A stretch of 64,000 nt of DNA, from positions 1 through 64,000 of the forward strand of contig JAACZU010000012.1 of assembly GCA_009996615.1 (NCBI GenBank). The letters run 5' to 3'. This DNA comes from Rhodanobacteraceae bacterium. Lineage in GTDB: Bacteria; Pseudomonadota; Gammaproteobacteria; Xanthomonadales; Rhodanobacteraceae. Below the pieces are notes generated by a model. The model saw only the letters and a program-made list of their open reading frames with translations, had not been told where the DNA came from and searched no databases. How positions within the stretch are numbered: the first letter of the stretch is position 1; every line of letters starts with the position of its first letter. Positions 28,819 through 41,413 of the stretch are shown here, one piece after another. The position numbers and the translations under genes were made by a program.

Positions 28819-28999
28819 GCACGCGGTGGGAGAAGCGGGCGGTCCGACCGGATCCGTACCGCTGCCGAAGGCGCAACGCCCGTAATCGCTCAGGCCCCAG
28901 ACCGCCGCGTGCCGACACTCTGGAGAGATCGGCCGCGAGCCGACGCCGAAGGGGCACGAAGCGCGCCGCGCTTCCAAACTCTCAGGCAAAAGGACAGAG
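28819..28999 (+). promoter_or_regulatory. Tandem glycine riboswitch
   Basis: Two glycine aptamers in a row. Aptamer 1 spans 28819-28912: its P1 stem is GCACGCGG paired with CCGCGTGC, and it holds GGGAGA, CCGAAGGCGCAA and GCTCAGGC. Aptamer 2 spans 28918-28999: CTCTG pairs with CAGAG, with GGAGAG, CGCCGAAGGGGCA and CTCTCAGGCAAAAGGAC. These are the conserved gcvT-type motifs. The linker is 5 bases. A 7-bp hairpin (CACGCGC/GCGCGTG, 29008-29026) follows and could be part of the expression platform. It should switch gcvP on when glycine is plentiful. Confidence 0.93.
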
Positions 29000-29060
29000 G
29001 GGCGCCCCACGCGCGGCTTGCGCGTGCTGCTCTTGCGAGCATTTCCGGATGCCTCCTGCC

Positions 29061-31952
<2,892 letters not shown>

Positions 31953-31978
31953 GCCACCCGGCGCCCTTGTGAGAAGAC

Positions 31979-32009
31979 GAGGCCCCGCGATGCGGGGCCT
32001 CGTTGTTTC
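31979..32009 (+). terminator. Intrinsic terminator after gcvP
   Basis: The 10-bp stem GAGGCCCCGC and GCGGGGCCTC, with a 3-base loop, is followed by GTTGTTTCT. It lies 27 bases after the gcvP stop. Confidence 0.85.
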
Positions 32010-32035
32010 TGGGTGCTCTCTGCCAGCGCACCCGA

Positions 32036-32250
32036 AAGCATCGCGCCTGCCGGCGCTCCCACAGGAGCAACGGAGCACGGCTTTCGGTGGGAGCGGCGGA
32101 AGCCGCGATGCAGTTGTCTCTGCTGTCGAAAGGCATCACGTTTGAACTGCCCCGGCAGCAGGCAGCCCGGGCAAGTCCGAAGGCCGCACCCCGGGAGCGC
32201 ACGGCGGCATGGCATCCCGAAGCCCCCGGGTGCGCTGCGCTTACCCCAGT
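32036..32250. repeat. Dispersed repeats reaching the hsdR stop codon
   Basis: About 32036-32118 holds an inverted pair of the GCATCGCGGCTGAAGCCGC family (GCATCGCGCCTGCCGGCGCT and GAGCGGCGGAAGCCGCGATG). About 32153-32250 holds a copy of the large CCCGGGTAAG hairpin, which runs directly into hsdR. No gene is seen in 32010-32250. Confidence 0.6.
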
Positions 32251-35200
32251 CTACGAAAGGGCAACGTGCACAGCGCCCAGCGACTTCTCGCGCAGCGCCT
32301 CGTACAACTGCGCCGGCCCGAGCAGGATGTCGCGCAGGCCGGCCTGCACGCGTTCGGAACCGAGCGCCTGCGTGCTCATCGTCGTGTGCGCCTCCAGCGC
32401 GTCCATGATCGCGTGCACCAGCGCATCGCGCAGGTCCGGCGAGTTGGCGAACTGCTCCTTGCTGTTGCTGCCGGCCTGCTGCACCAGCGTGTCGTTCTCG
32501 AGCAGCTTGCCCTTGAGCGCGCCGTTGACGTACTGCAACTGGTCGCCGTCGGTCAGCTGGCCCTCGAACAGGCCGTTGACCTTCTCGATGATCTCCTGCA
32601 ACGACGCGCGCTGTTTTTCCTGCACCGAACCGCTACCCACCGCGTCCATCGGCGGCAGCTTGTAGTCGCCCTGGTCATCGCGCAGGTTCATCGCCTGCCG
32701 TCCGGTGCTGCGCAGCGTGTGATGGGTCAGCACGACCCTGGACAGGTCCACCGTTTCGCGTTCGCGGCCGAACTCCAGCAGCGGCAGCAGCCGCTTGTAG
32801 AACATGCAGCGCTTCTCGATCGCGGTGTTGCCGTAGTCGAACATCTGCGACAGGAACGCATACAGGCGCACGAACGCGCCCATGTCGTTCTTGAACAGGC
32901 CCAGCGCGTCCATGGTGTCCTTGTGCGCCTGCGCCGCGGGCTCGTCGCCGCCTTCCAGCGCGTCCGCGCGCGCGACCTGCGCCGCGCGATAGCGTTTGAG
33001 CAGGCGGTCGGCGACCGGCGCGATCGCCGCGCTGAGCTGCGCCTGCGTCGCCTTCGGGTCCATCTCGATGCGCGCCACCCGCTCCACCTCGAAGTCGTCG
33101 TAGTGGCCGCTCGCGTCGAGCTTGGCGCGCAGGTCGAACACGAGGTCCGGATCGGTCGTCGCCTCCAGCTCGGCGGTGGCGTAATAGGTCCGGAACGCGG
33201 CGAGGATCTCCGCCGCGTCGTTGACGAAGTCGAGGATGTAGGTGGTGTCCTTGCCCGGATGGGCGCGGTTGAGGCGCGACAGCGTCTGCACCGCCTGGAT
33301 GCCGCCCAGCATCTTGTCGACGTACATGCCGCACAGCAGCGGCTGGTCGAAGCCGGTCTGGAACTTGTTGGCGACCAGCAGCAGGTGGTACTCCGGCTGC
33401 GCGAACGCCTCGCGGATGTCGCGCCCCTTGAGGCCGGGATTCAGCTCCGCGCTGGCCTCGCTGACCGGCACAGCGAAGCTGTCCGGATCGTCCACCTCGC
33501 CGGAAAACGCCACCAGCACGCCGAGCGGATAGTTCTGCCGCGCGATGTACTCGCGGATCGCCTTCTGCCAGCGCACCGCCTCCTTGCGGCTGCCGACCAC
33601 CACCATCGCCTTGGCGCGGCCGTCGAGCAACGGCTGCACGTTCTCGCGGTAGTGCTCCACCACGATCTGCACCTTGGCCGCGATGTTGTACGGATGCAGG
33701 CGCACCCACTGCATGATGCTCTTCATCGCCGCGCTGCGTTCCACCTCCGTCTGGTCGTATTCCCTGCCCCCGTGGGCCAGCCGGAACGCCAGCTTGTACG
33801 GCGTGTAGTTCTTCAGCACGTCGAGGATGAAACCCTCCTCGATCGCCTGGCGCATCGAATAGACATGGAACGGCTGCGGCAGCCCGTCCGGCCCCGGCCG
33901 GCCGAACAGCTCCAGCGTCTTCGCCTTCGGCGTGGCGGTGAACGCCACGTAGGTCAGGCCCTGCTGGCCGCCGGCGCGCGCGGCCATGTTGGCGGCGATC
34001 AGCGTCTCGGTATCCACCTCGCCGCCGTCCTGCAGCTCGGCCCACTCCTGCGCGGTCAGTACCTGCTTGAGCTTGGCCGCGGCCTCGCCGGTCTGCGAGC
34101 TGTGCGCCTCGTCGGCGATCACCGCGAAGCGCTTGCCCTCGGTCGCGGCCAGTTCCTGCACCGCCTGCAGCGCGAACGGGAACGTCTGGATCGTGCAGAC
34201 GATGATCTTCTTGCCGTCCTTCAGCGCCTGCCCGAGCTGCGCGCTCTTGCTGCCGCGCTCGCTGGTGATCGTCTCGACCACGCCAGCGGTGCGCTCGAAG
34301 TCGAAGATCGCCTCCTGCAACTGCGCGTCGAGCACGTTGCGGTCGGACACCACCAGCACGCTGTCGAACAGCTTGGCGTGGTTCGCATCGTGCAGGTCGG
34401 CGAGGAAGTGCGCGGTCCAGGCGATCGAGTTGGTCTTGCCCGAGCCGGCCGAATGCTGCACGAGGTAACGCTGCCCCGGCCCGTTCGCGCGCACGTCGGC
34501 CACCAGCCTGCGCGTCGCGTCGAGCTGGTGGTAGCGCGGAAAGATCACCTGCGTCAGCCGCTTCCTGTCGTCGCGCTTGCCGATCAGGTAGCGGCCGAGG
34601 ATCTCCAGCCAGCTCTCGCGCGCCCACACCTGCTGCCACAGGTACGCGGTGGCGAAGCCGTGCGGGTTCGGCGGATTGCCGGCGCCGCCGTCATGGCCGA
34701 GGTTGAACGGCAGGAAGCGCGTGGCCGCGCCCTGCAGCCGCGTGGTCATCATCACTTCGGACTGGCTCACCGCGAAATGCACCAGCGCGCCGCCGGGGAA
34801 CGCCAGCAGCGGCTCGGCCACGCCGCCCTTCGGATGCGGCGGCCGGTCGAAGCGGTACTGGTCCACCGCATCGCCCACGCTCTGCGTGAAGTCCGATTTC
34901 AGCTCCGCGGTCGCCACCGCGATGCCGTTGACGAACAGCACCAGGTCCAGCGCATCGTGCGGGCGGTTCGGCGAGTGCTTCACCTGCCGCACCACGCGCA
35001 GGCGATTGGCCGCATAGCGCTGCTGCAACTGCGCATTCATCGCCAGCGCCGGCCTGAACTGCACCAGCGCTAGCGGCGCCTTCAGCCCGATCATCTCCAC
35101 GCCACGGCGCAGCACGTCCAGCGTGCCGCGCTCGTCCAGGCTCTTGCGCACGCGCTCGGCGACGCGTGCGGCCGCCGCCGGACCGTGCGCCTTGCCGAGC

Positions 35201-35370
35201 TGCTGCCAGCCCTCCGGCTGGGTCGCCTCGATCCAGGCCAGCAGGTCCGGCAGGTACAGCGCGTGCGTGCGGTCGTAATGCTGTGCGTCGCCTTCGGCGT
35301 AGAGCCAGCCGTCGGCGGCGAGCTGCGCGCAGATTTCCTGCTCGAAGTGGCTTTCGCGGTGCAGATTCAT
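32251..35370 (-). CDS. hsdR: Type I restriction enzyme, R subunit HsdR
   Basis: A 1039-residue motor and nuclease subunit. An N-terminal endonuclease domain carries the D...E-x-K motif (LDLVLF...AELKSD, about residues 145-158). Two RecA-like domains follow, with Walker A HSAGSGKTNS (about 300-309), DEAH in ADEAHSSQTG (about 417), VAFTATP (motif III), and FQTGFDQPLL and SRLNRAHPGKD (motifs V/VI). The C-terminal part is helical and should bind the HsdM/HsdS core. The ATG at 35370 (MNLHRESHFEQEI) is the family start. It follows a small HTH gene by 70 bases and is separated from hsdS by four other genes. Confidence 0.96.
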   Translation of the reverse strand: MNLHRESHFEQEICAQLAADGWLYAEGDAQHYDRTHALYLPDLLAWIEATQPEGWQQLGKAHGPAAAARVAERVRKSLDERGTLDVLRRGVEMIGLKAPLALVQFRPALAMNAQLQQRYAANRLRVVRQVKHSPNRPHDALDLVLFVNGIAVATAELKSDFTQSVGDAVDQYRFDRPPHPKGGVAEPLLAFPGGALVHFAVSQSEVMMTTRLQGAATRFLPFNLGHDGGAGNPPNPHGFATAYLWQQVWARESWLEILGRYLIGKRDDRKRLTQVIFPRYHQLDATRRLVADVRANGPGQRYLVQHSAGSGKTNSIAWTAHFLADLHDANHAKLFDSVLVVSDRNVLDAQLQEAIFDFERTAGVVETITSERGSKSAQLGQALKDGKKIIVCTIQTFPFALQAVQELAATEGKRFAVIADEAHSSQTGEAAAKLKQVLTAQEWAELQDGGEVDTETLIAANMAARAGGQQGLTYVAFTATPKAKTLELFGRPGPDGLPQPFHVYSMRQAIEEGFILDVLKNYTPYKLAFRLAHGGREYDQTEVERSAAMKSIMQWVRLHPYNIAAKVQIVVEHYRENVQPLLDGRAKAMVVVGSRKEAVRWQKAIREYIARQNYPLGVLVAFSGEVDDPDSFAVPVSEASAELNPGLKGRDIREAFAQPEYHLLLVANKFQTGFDQPLLCGMYVDKMLGGIQAVQTLSRLNRAHPGKDTTYILDFVNDAAEILAAFRTYYATAELEATTDPDLVFDLRAKLDASGHYDDFEVERVARIEMDPKATQAQLSAAIAPVADRLLKRYRAAQVARADALEGGDEPAAQAHKDTMDALGLFKNDMGAFVRLYAFLSQMFDYGNTAIEKRCMFYKRLLPLLEFGRERETVDLSRVVLTHHTLRSTGRQAMNLRDDQGDYKLPPMDAVGSGSVQEKQRASLQEIIEKVNGLFEGQLTDGDQLQYVNGALKGKLLENDTLVQQAGSNSKEQFANSPDLRDALVHAIMDALEAHTTMSTQALGSERVQAGLRDILLGPAQLYEALREKSLGAVHVALS

Positions 35371-35440
35371 GCCGATTGTTTCTCCCCTGTTCCAGCATTG
35401 CCGCCTCACCGGCGACGCCGTCGATTCCCCAATTTCCGGC

Positions 35441-35770
35441 TCACGTTGCTAGCGGCGCCTGCTTCAGTTCACGAGCCAGCCGTTGCATCTGTACGGGAAC
35501 GAGAGTCAACCCCAAGCCCTTCATCACGCGCAAGGCATGTCCGAGTGAAACGCCCGGGCGCGCATTCTCCAGCGCGATGATGGTGTCCCGCCCGACGCCG
35601 GAAACGAGCGCAAGCTGCGCCTGCGTCAGCCCCGAGCCGGCACGCGCCGCGCGGATCGCCTCCGCGAGCGCGAGCAGGCCGGCATCGTCGCCACGCTGTG
35701 CGTGGCGACGCGCACGCAAAGAAAAGTTGGCTTTATCCGACTTTATGCGGTTCGCACTCGAAAAAGCCAC
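35441..35770 (-). CDS. Small XRE-type helix-turn-helix regulator upstream of hsdR
   Basis: Up to 109 residues. A single HTH domain (about residues 33-95) reads LLALAEAIRAARAGSGLTQAQLALVSGVGRDTIIALENARPGVSLGHALRVMKGLGLTL, resembling HipB/C-protein-type regulators. The only canonical start upstream is GTG at 35770, but an operator-like palindrome lies inside the first 16 codons, so the true start may be TTG at 35719 or nearby. Position directly before hsdR suggests it controls the restriction subunit, like controller proteins of other restriction-modification systems; a HipB-like antitoxin role is the alternative. Confidence 0.75.
   Translation of the reverse strand: MAFSSANRIKSDKANFSLRARRHAQRGDDAGLLALAEAIRAARAGSGLTQAQLALVSGVGRDTIIALENARPGVSLGHALRVMKGLGLTLVPVQMQRLARELKQAPLAT
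35724..35743. promoter_or_regulatory. Candidate operator 2 of the hsdR regulator
   Basis: AAGTTGGC-TTTA-TCCGACTT is an imperfect 8-4-8 palindrome with the same architecture and right half as the perfect site at 35773-35792. It overlaps the annotated 5' end of the HTH gene. Confidence 0.5.
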
Positions 35771-35772
35771 TC

Positions 35773-35792
35773 AAGTCGGAAATATCCGACTT
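35773..35792. promoter_or_regulatory. Candidate operator 1 of the hsdR regulator
   Basis: AAGTCGGA-AATA-TCCGACTT is a perfect 8-4-8 palindrome in an AT-rich stretch just upstream of the HTH gene. It is a good size for an HTH dimer and lies 49 bases from its imperfect partner. Confidence 0.65.
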
Positions 35793-35837
35793 CTTTGGGT
35801 GAGAGGGGGGTGGGACATCGTCCACACTTTCCGAGGC

Positions 35838-36287
35838 TCATGCATTGCCCAGCAAATCGGAATGATGTGCGCGCAACCACTGCTCGGTATGCGCCAGCAA
35901 CTTGCCGGCCTCGTCCAGGCAGGAGGCCAGGGCCGCCTCGGAGATCGGGTCGCCCTCGTAGTCGCTCAGGTTTCGCTGCTTGCGCAATGCATCGAGCACG
36001 ATCACGGTCTGCGCCGGCACGCCCATGGTCAGCGGCAGGCACTGGATTGCGGTTTGGTGATGGCCCGGCTGGCTCGTCGCCGTGCGGTAGCCGTTGGCCC
36101 ACAGACCCAGCATCGCGCACTGCATCAGGCACTTGTAGGCCGCATCGAAGCGGTTGTCGGTACTGATCTGGACGATGCGCGCGTCGGCCAGGTTGCGTCG
36201 CGCCGCTTCCAGCAGCTTGCGGATCGCAGCGCCGTCAGGCGCGTGGGCCAGCAGGCGCTTGATCGCCAGCAAGTTCTGCAAGGTCAT
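35838..36287 (-). CDS. HEPN-domain protein, partner of the nucleotidyltransferase
   Basis: A 149-residue all-helical protein. Its position overlapping a minimal nucleotidyltransferase gene, its size and the motif LRKQRNLSDYEGD (Arg105-Asn106 with Tyr110) fit the HEPN partner of MNT-HEPN toxin-antitoxin modules. In many HEPN RNases the motif is R-N-x-x-x-H; here a Tyr stands where the His would be, as in a known variant subgroup, so RNase activity is less certain. The ATG at 36287 has AGGGGAACAGGG just before it and overlaps the nucleotidyltransferase by 53 bases. Confidence 0.75.
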   Translation of the reverse strand: MTLQNLLAIKRLLAHAPDGAAIRKLLEAARRNLADARIVQISTDNRFDAAYKCLMQCAMLGLWANGYRTATSQPGHHQTAIQCLPLTMGVPAQTVIVLDALRKQRNLSDYEGDPISEAALASCLDEAGKLLAHTEQWLRAHHSDLLGNA

Positions 36288-36861
36288 CCCTGTTCCCCTT
36301 CAGGAAGATACTCGGCTGGTCCAGGAACTGTCGCACGAAGGCTTCGCCGTCGCCGGCACGGCGCCGAAACTCCGCCGGCGCGTACAGCACCGGATTGATC
36401 TCGCGCCCCAGCATCTGCTGCACCGGATACAGCGCCTGCACCAGTTCGCCAAACCCGACTTCACCCACCACCAGCAGATCGACATCGCTGCCGGCCGTCT
36501 GCGTGCCGCGCGCCATAGACCCGAACACCAGCGCCACCCGAACCTGTCCGGCCAGCGGGGCCAGCGCCTCGCGCAGCAGCGGCACCATGCCGTGGGTCTT
36601 GCGGAACATGCCCGCCAGTTCCGGGAACAACGGGCACTGCACGTTGGCCTGGTAGCGCACCTGGTTGCCCTGCTCGCTGCGCAGCACCAGCCCCGCCTCG
36701 ACCAGCTTGTCCAGCTCGCGCCCCAACGTGCCGGCGTGGCTGCCCGTCTGCCGGGCCAGCTCGCGCAGGTGGAAGCTCGCCTCCGGCGCCAGCAGCAACT
36801 GCGCCAGCACCCGCTGGCGGGCGACGGGAAACAGCAGGTCGATAAGGGCGGTGTTGCTCAT
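36235..36861 (-). CDS. Winged-helix plus minimal nucleotidyltransferase (MNT) protein
   Basis: A 208-residue fusion. Residues 1-85 form a winged helix (FPVARQRVLAQLLLAPEASFHLRELARQTGSHAGTLGRELDKLVEAGLV). Residues 100-190 are a pol-beta-type nucleotidyltransferase with LVFGSMARGT...GSDVDLLV; Gly114-Ser115 and Asp126/Asp128 are the nucleotide and metal ligands. MNT proteins of this kind act as antitoxins by adding nucleotides to the HEPN toxin. The start ATG at 36861 lies 7 bases from an 11-bp palindrome, so self-repression through the winged helix is likely. It lies between the HNH and HEPN genes. Confidence 0.82.
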   Translation of the reverse strand: MSNTALIDLLFPVARQRVLAQLLLAPEASFHLRELARQTGSHAGTLGRELDKLVEAGLVLRSEQGNQVRYQANVQCPLFPELAGMFRKTHGMVPLLREALAPLAGQVRVALVFGSMARGTQTAGSDVDLLVVGEVGFGELVQALYPVQQMLGREINPVLYAPAEFRRRAGDGEAFVRQFLDQPSIFLKGNRDDLAELAGDQAPAGPRA

Positions 36862-36867
36862 AGGGCT

Positions 36868-36896
36868 ACGAATGTTGCTGTTTAGGCAACATTCGT
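36868..36896. promoter_or_regulatory. Candidate operator of the MNT gene
   Basis: ACGAATGTTGC, 7 bases (TGTTTAG), then GCAACATTCGT: a perfect 11-bp inverted repeat in an AT-rich gap, ending 7 bases upstream of the MNT start codon. In the transcript it would also form a hairpin over the ribosome entry region. Confidence 0.65.
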
Positions 36897-36994
36897 GCAA
36901 GTGATAGTGTTGATTCGGAGCGAGCAGCGTGAGCGAACGGCAGCCCGCATTCACGCTTTCGGCGGAGTCGCCCCTTTCGCAGCACAGCATTGCC

Positions 36995-37807
36995 TCAAGG
37001 GAAACCGTGCAGTTCGCGATGGCGACGCAGGAACGGCAGGTGCCCCGGTGCCACGCGTCGCAACCGCATGGACGCCGAGATACCGATGGCTTCTGCATCG
37101 GCACCAGGCAGGCGCGCATGAAGCAGGATGCGCCCGTCGTCGGCGAAGCTGATCAGCCCCTGGTCGAACGCCGCGTCGAGATGGGCCGCCAGCAGCAAGC
37201 CGTTGTCCGGGTTGAGGCGGTCGGCGTTGTTCGATTCGCGCCACGGCCGGATGTGCGAGGCACGCAGCAATTCGCGCGTCGTGCAGGCAGTGACCGCGCA
37301 AGCGCGCCAGTAGTCGTCCAGCAACGCGCGGAAGATGCCTTGGCCGCGGCGTGCGGCAATCACGGCTTGGCGCTCGGTCTCGCGCTCTGGAAGGTCGACG
37401 GCTGCCTCGATGTCCTCCTCCGTGCCGGACGGCGTCACGGTCCTGGTCTTGCCGGACAAAGCGCCCAGGAACGCCTCCATCGCCGCGGCCGACAAGAAGC
37501 CGAAGTCCAGCCCGTGAGCGATCGGCGTGTTCCCGGTATGCATCCGCTTCGGAAAATCGGTGAAGTTGCTGTTGTGGGCGCGGCGCTTCGGACTACCAAC
37601 GACGCCAGGCACGGACAGCAGCACAGGCAGACGGGCCTCATGCCGTGGGTGGATCACCAATGGAAAGCGGTTGCCCGTCTTGAGATAGATCCGTTCGCCG
37701 AGAGGTCCGGTCCAGCCTTCCGCATGCACCTTCGGCTTCGTGTCCCTGGCAAAGCCCTGCCTCGCCAGCACCGCCGCGATCTCTGCGCGTGTCAGCTCCT
37801 GTGTCAT
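36995..37807 (-). CDS. HNH endonuclease coupled to hsdS
   Basis: A 270-residue protein with a C-terminal HNH domain: YWRACAVTAC, then LRASHIRPWRESNNADRLNPDNGLLLAAHLDAAFD, giving His185, Asn202 and His209 as the likely catalytic set. The N-terminal 150 residues (GERIYLKTGNRFPLVIHPRHEARL...) look like a DNA- or modification-sensing domain of the kind fused to such nucleases, but I do not recognise it firmly. The ATG overlaps the hsdS stop by 4 bases, implying translational coupling and a role tied to the restriction system, or a hitch-hiking defence gene. Confidence 0.8.
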   Translation of the reverse strand: MTQELTRAEIAAVLARQGFARDTKPKVHAEGWTGPLGERIYLKTGNRFPLVIHPRHEARLPVLLSVPGVVGSPKRRAHNSNFTDFPKRMHTGNTPIAHGLDFGFLSAAAMEAFLGALSGKTRTVTPSGTEEDIEAAVDLPERETERQAVIAARRGQGIFRALLDDYWRACAVTACTTRELLRASHIRPWRESNNADRLNPDNGLLLAAHLDAAFDQGLISFADDGRILLHARLPGADAEAIGISASMRLRRVAPGHLPFLRRHRELHGFP

Positions 37808-39156
37808 TCCGTAACCTCGGCGACTTCGCCACGCACGTCGATCTTGCCGGTGACGGCCGCGGAGATCAGGGCGCCGCGACGCTCCTTGAGCAAGCCGATC
37901 ACTTCCGTAGATTCCGCAGCCAAGTCGTCGATGGCCTTCGTCTTAGCCAAGAGGGCGGCCACAATCTCACGTTGTTCGTCTTCGGGTGGCACTGGCAAAG
38001 CCAATGAAGTCCACGCGTCCATGCGTAGTGCCTTGGTGCCGTGCCCCGCTTCATCCAATCGCTGGAGTGACTCCGCTGCCGTGCCACGCAAGAGCCAAGC
38101 CAAGTACGAAGCATGCATTCCTTGATTCGGCAAAAGCGCTTTCAAGTCTTGATTGATCGCCATGGGGACGCGTGTCTCCACAACGGGGAAAGCGCGCGCC
38201 AGAATCATGCCGCGCACGACAACGAGGATCACTCCAGCAGGCAGCAAACTAGCCGCACCTGAGTCGATTGCGAGCTGCGTCAGATGATCGCTCGTGTCCT
38301 CCAGATACTCACATTTCAAATCCTTGGCCGATGCCCAAGGGACAGTCCCATCCCAGTAGTCAAGATTCTCCTTGCTCGGCGTACCACCGCTCCTCAGGGA
38401 AACGAGGTATTTCAATGGTGCCACCCGCCAATGCGCCGGCACTTCGCCGAGCCAGGGGATGCCGGAGTCCTTCATGGGGACGTTGGGATCGAGGCCGCGG
38501 GTGACGGCGTGGGAGATGGTGGCCTGGCGCTTTTCGGCCAGCAGCGCCAGCAGCTTTTCCTGCTCGGCAATCAGCGCGTCGATCTTGGCGGTTTCGCGGT
38601 CGAGGAAGGTGGCGATCCGCTCTCGCTCCAACTCGGGCGGAACAGCCCACAGCAAGTCGCGCACAAAGTCGTCCGGAACGCGCTTCTGACCACCCGCGCC
38701 ATACATGCTGGCCTCACCCTCCGAACGAAAATTCGGCGAGCGGAAGATCCAGTAGAGGTAGGCCGACGACATCTTTCCAGAAACGGGTCGGGCGACTGTC
38801 AATTCTGTGGTACCGAAGCCGATGCCGTGCGCCAAGCCCGCCATCAACGCGCCCTTACCGTTCTCGAAGCAAGGAGTGATCTTCGCGAACGTTACGTCTC
38901 CATCTCGGAAGTAGGTGTATCCGTTCTCGACTTCCTGGATCGGGCGCAGTCTGTCCAGCGTCAAATTGCCATCGTCACCTACTGCCTCCATTGGGAGAAA
39001 TGACACCTCAAGATCGCGCGGAAACAACGCCACTTCCAATTTTGATGGATTGAGGTGAACGCATCGTCTGAGTCGTTCAAGACTCCAGTGAGCCGGCACC
39101 TTCCCGAGCCATCTAGCTCCGCTGTCCTCATGCGACGGATACCGCGGCAGGCTCAT
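37804..39156 (-). CDS. hsdS: Type I restriction enzyme, specificity subunit HsdS
   Basis: A 450-residue two-domain DNA-recognition subunit. Each half opens with the same landmark: SGARWLGKVPAHWSLERL (about residues 12-29) and SGIPWLGEVPAHWRVAPLKYL (about 229-249), marking target-recognition domains 1 and 2. Each is followed by a conserved helical spacer (ERERIATFLDRETAKIDALIAEQEKLLALLAEKRQ and EQREIVAALLAKTKAIDDLAAESTEVIGLLKERR) that sets the distance between half-sites. The ATG at 39156 is used, because the upstream frame translates a dispersed repeat. hsdM lies 268 bases upstream. Confidence 0.93.
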   Translation of the reverse strand: MSLPRYPSHEDSGARWLGKVPAHWSLERLRRCVHLNPSKLEVALFPRDLEVSFLPMEAVGDDGNLTLDRLRPIQEVENGYTYFRDGDVTFAKITPCFENGKGALMAGLAHGIGFGTTELTVARPVSGKMSSAYLYWIFRSPNFRSEGEASMYGAGGQKRVPDDFVRDLLWAVPPELERERIATFLDRETAKIDALIAEQEKLLALLAEKRQATISHAVTRGLDPNVPMKDSGIPWLGEVPAHWRVAPLKYLVSLRSGGTPSKENLDYWDGTVPWASAKDLKCEYLEDTSDHLTQLAIDSGAASLLPAGVILVVVRGMILARAFPVVETRVPMAINQDLKALLPNQGMHASYLAWLLRGTAAESLQRLDEAGHGTKALRMDAWTSLALPVPPEDEQREIVAALLAKTKAIDDLAAESTEVIGLLKERRGALISAAVTGKIDVRGEVAEVTE

Positions 39157-39179
39157 GGCAGAACCTCGCCGGAGCAAAG

Positions 39180-39395
39180 CCACTGGATTCCCGCTTTCGC
39201 GGGAATGACGAAGGTGCGAGATGCGGGCGTGACGCGAGAGCGTGGCCACGCAGCCGCGTAGCCCGGGTAAGGCCGCAGGCCGCACCCGGGAATGCGCGAA
39301 CCGGAGCGAAACGCCCTGCGCAAGCTGCGGGAGTGGTGCGATCGCGCCGCGCCGACACCATCCCCACCCAACCCTCCCCTTGAAGGGAAGGGCTC
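39180..39395. repeat. Three dispersed repeats between hsdM and hsdS
   Basis: In order: ATTCCCGCTTTCGCGGGAAT (about 39187-39206), the CCCGGGTAAG element (GTAGCCCGGGTAAGGCCGCA, about 39258-39277, with CACCCGGG) and ACCCTCCCCTTGAAGGGAAG (about 39370-39389). They fill most of the 268-base gap and separate two genes that are usually adjacent or overlapping. Confidence 0.65.
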
Positions 39396-39424
39396 GAAAG
39401 CCTGCATCGCCGTGGCGTGGTCGT

Positions 39425-41263
<1,839 letters not shown>

Positions 41264-41378
41264 CGTGACACGAGTCCCCTGACACCAGATGGATGCGCCG
41301 CGGCACGCCCCCGGCCAAGGCGGTCGAGCGGGCGCCGACGCAAAGCGCAGGATGGTAGGCGGCTTTGGCCATCATCGC

Positions 41379-41407
41379 CACGGCGCGTGGAACGGCGACG
41401 CGCCGTG
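41379..41407. terminator. GC hairpin at the end of the HD gene
   Basis: CACGGCGCGT and ACGCGCCGTG, with a 9-base loop, form a perfect 10-bp stem just past the HD gene stop (41414) and before hsdM. No T-run follows on the minus strand, so it may be a Rho-aided or partial terminator. Confidence 0.5.
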
Positions 41408-41413
41408 AGTGGT

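Noticed and set aside
39157-39285. N-terminal extension of HsdS
   Set aside because: The extra 43 codons translate a dispersed repeat (ATTCCCGCTTTCGCGGGAAT); the family start is the ATG at 39156.
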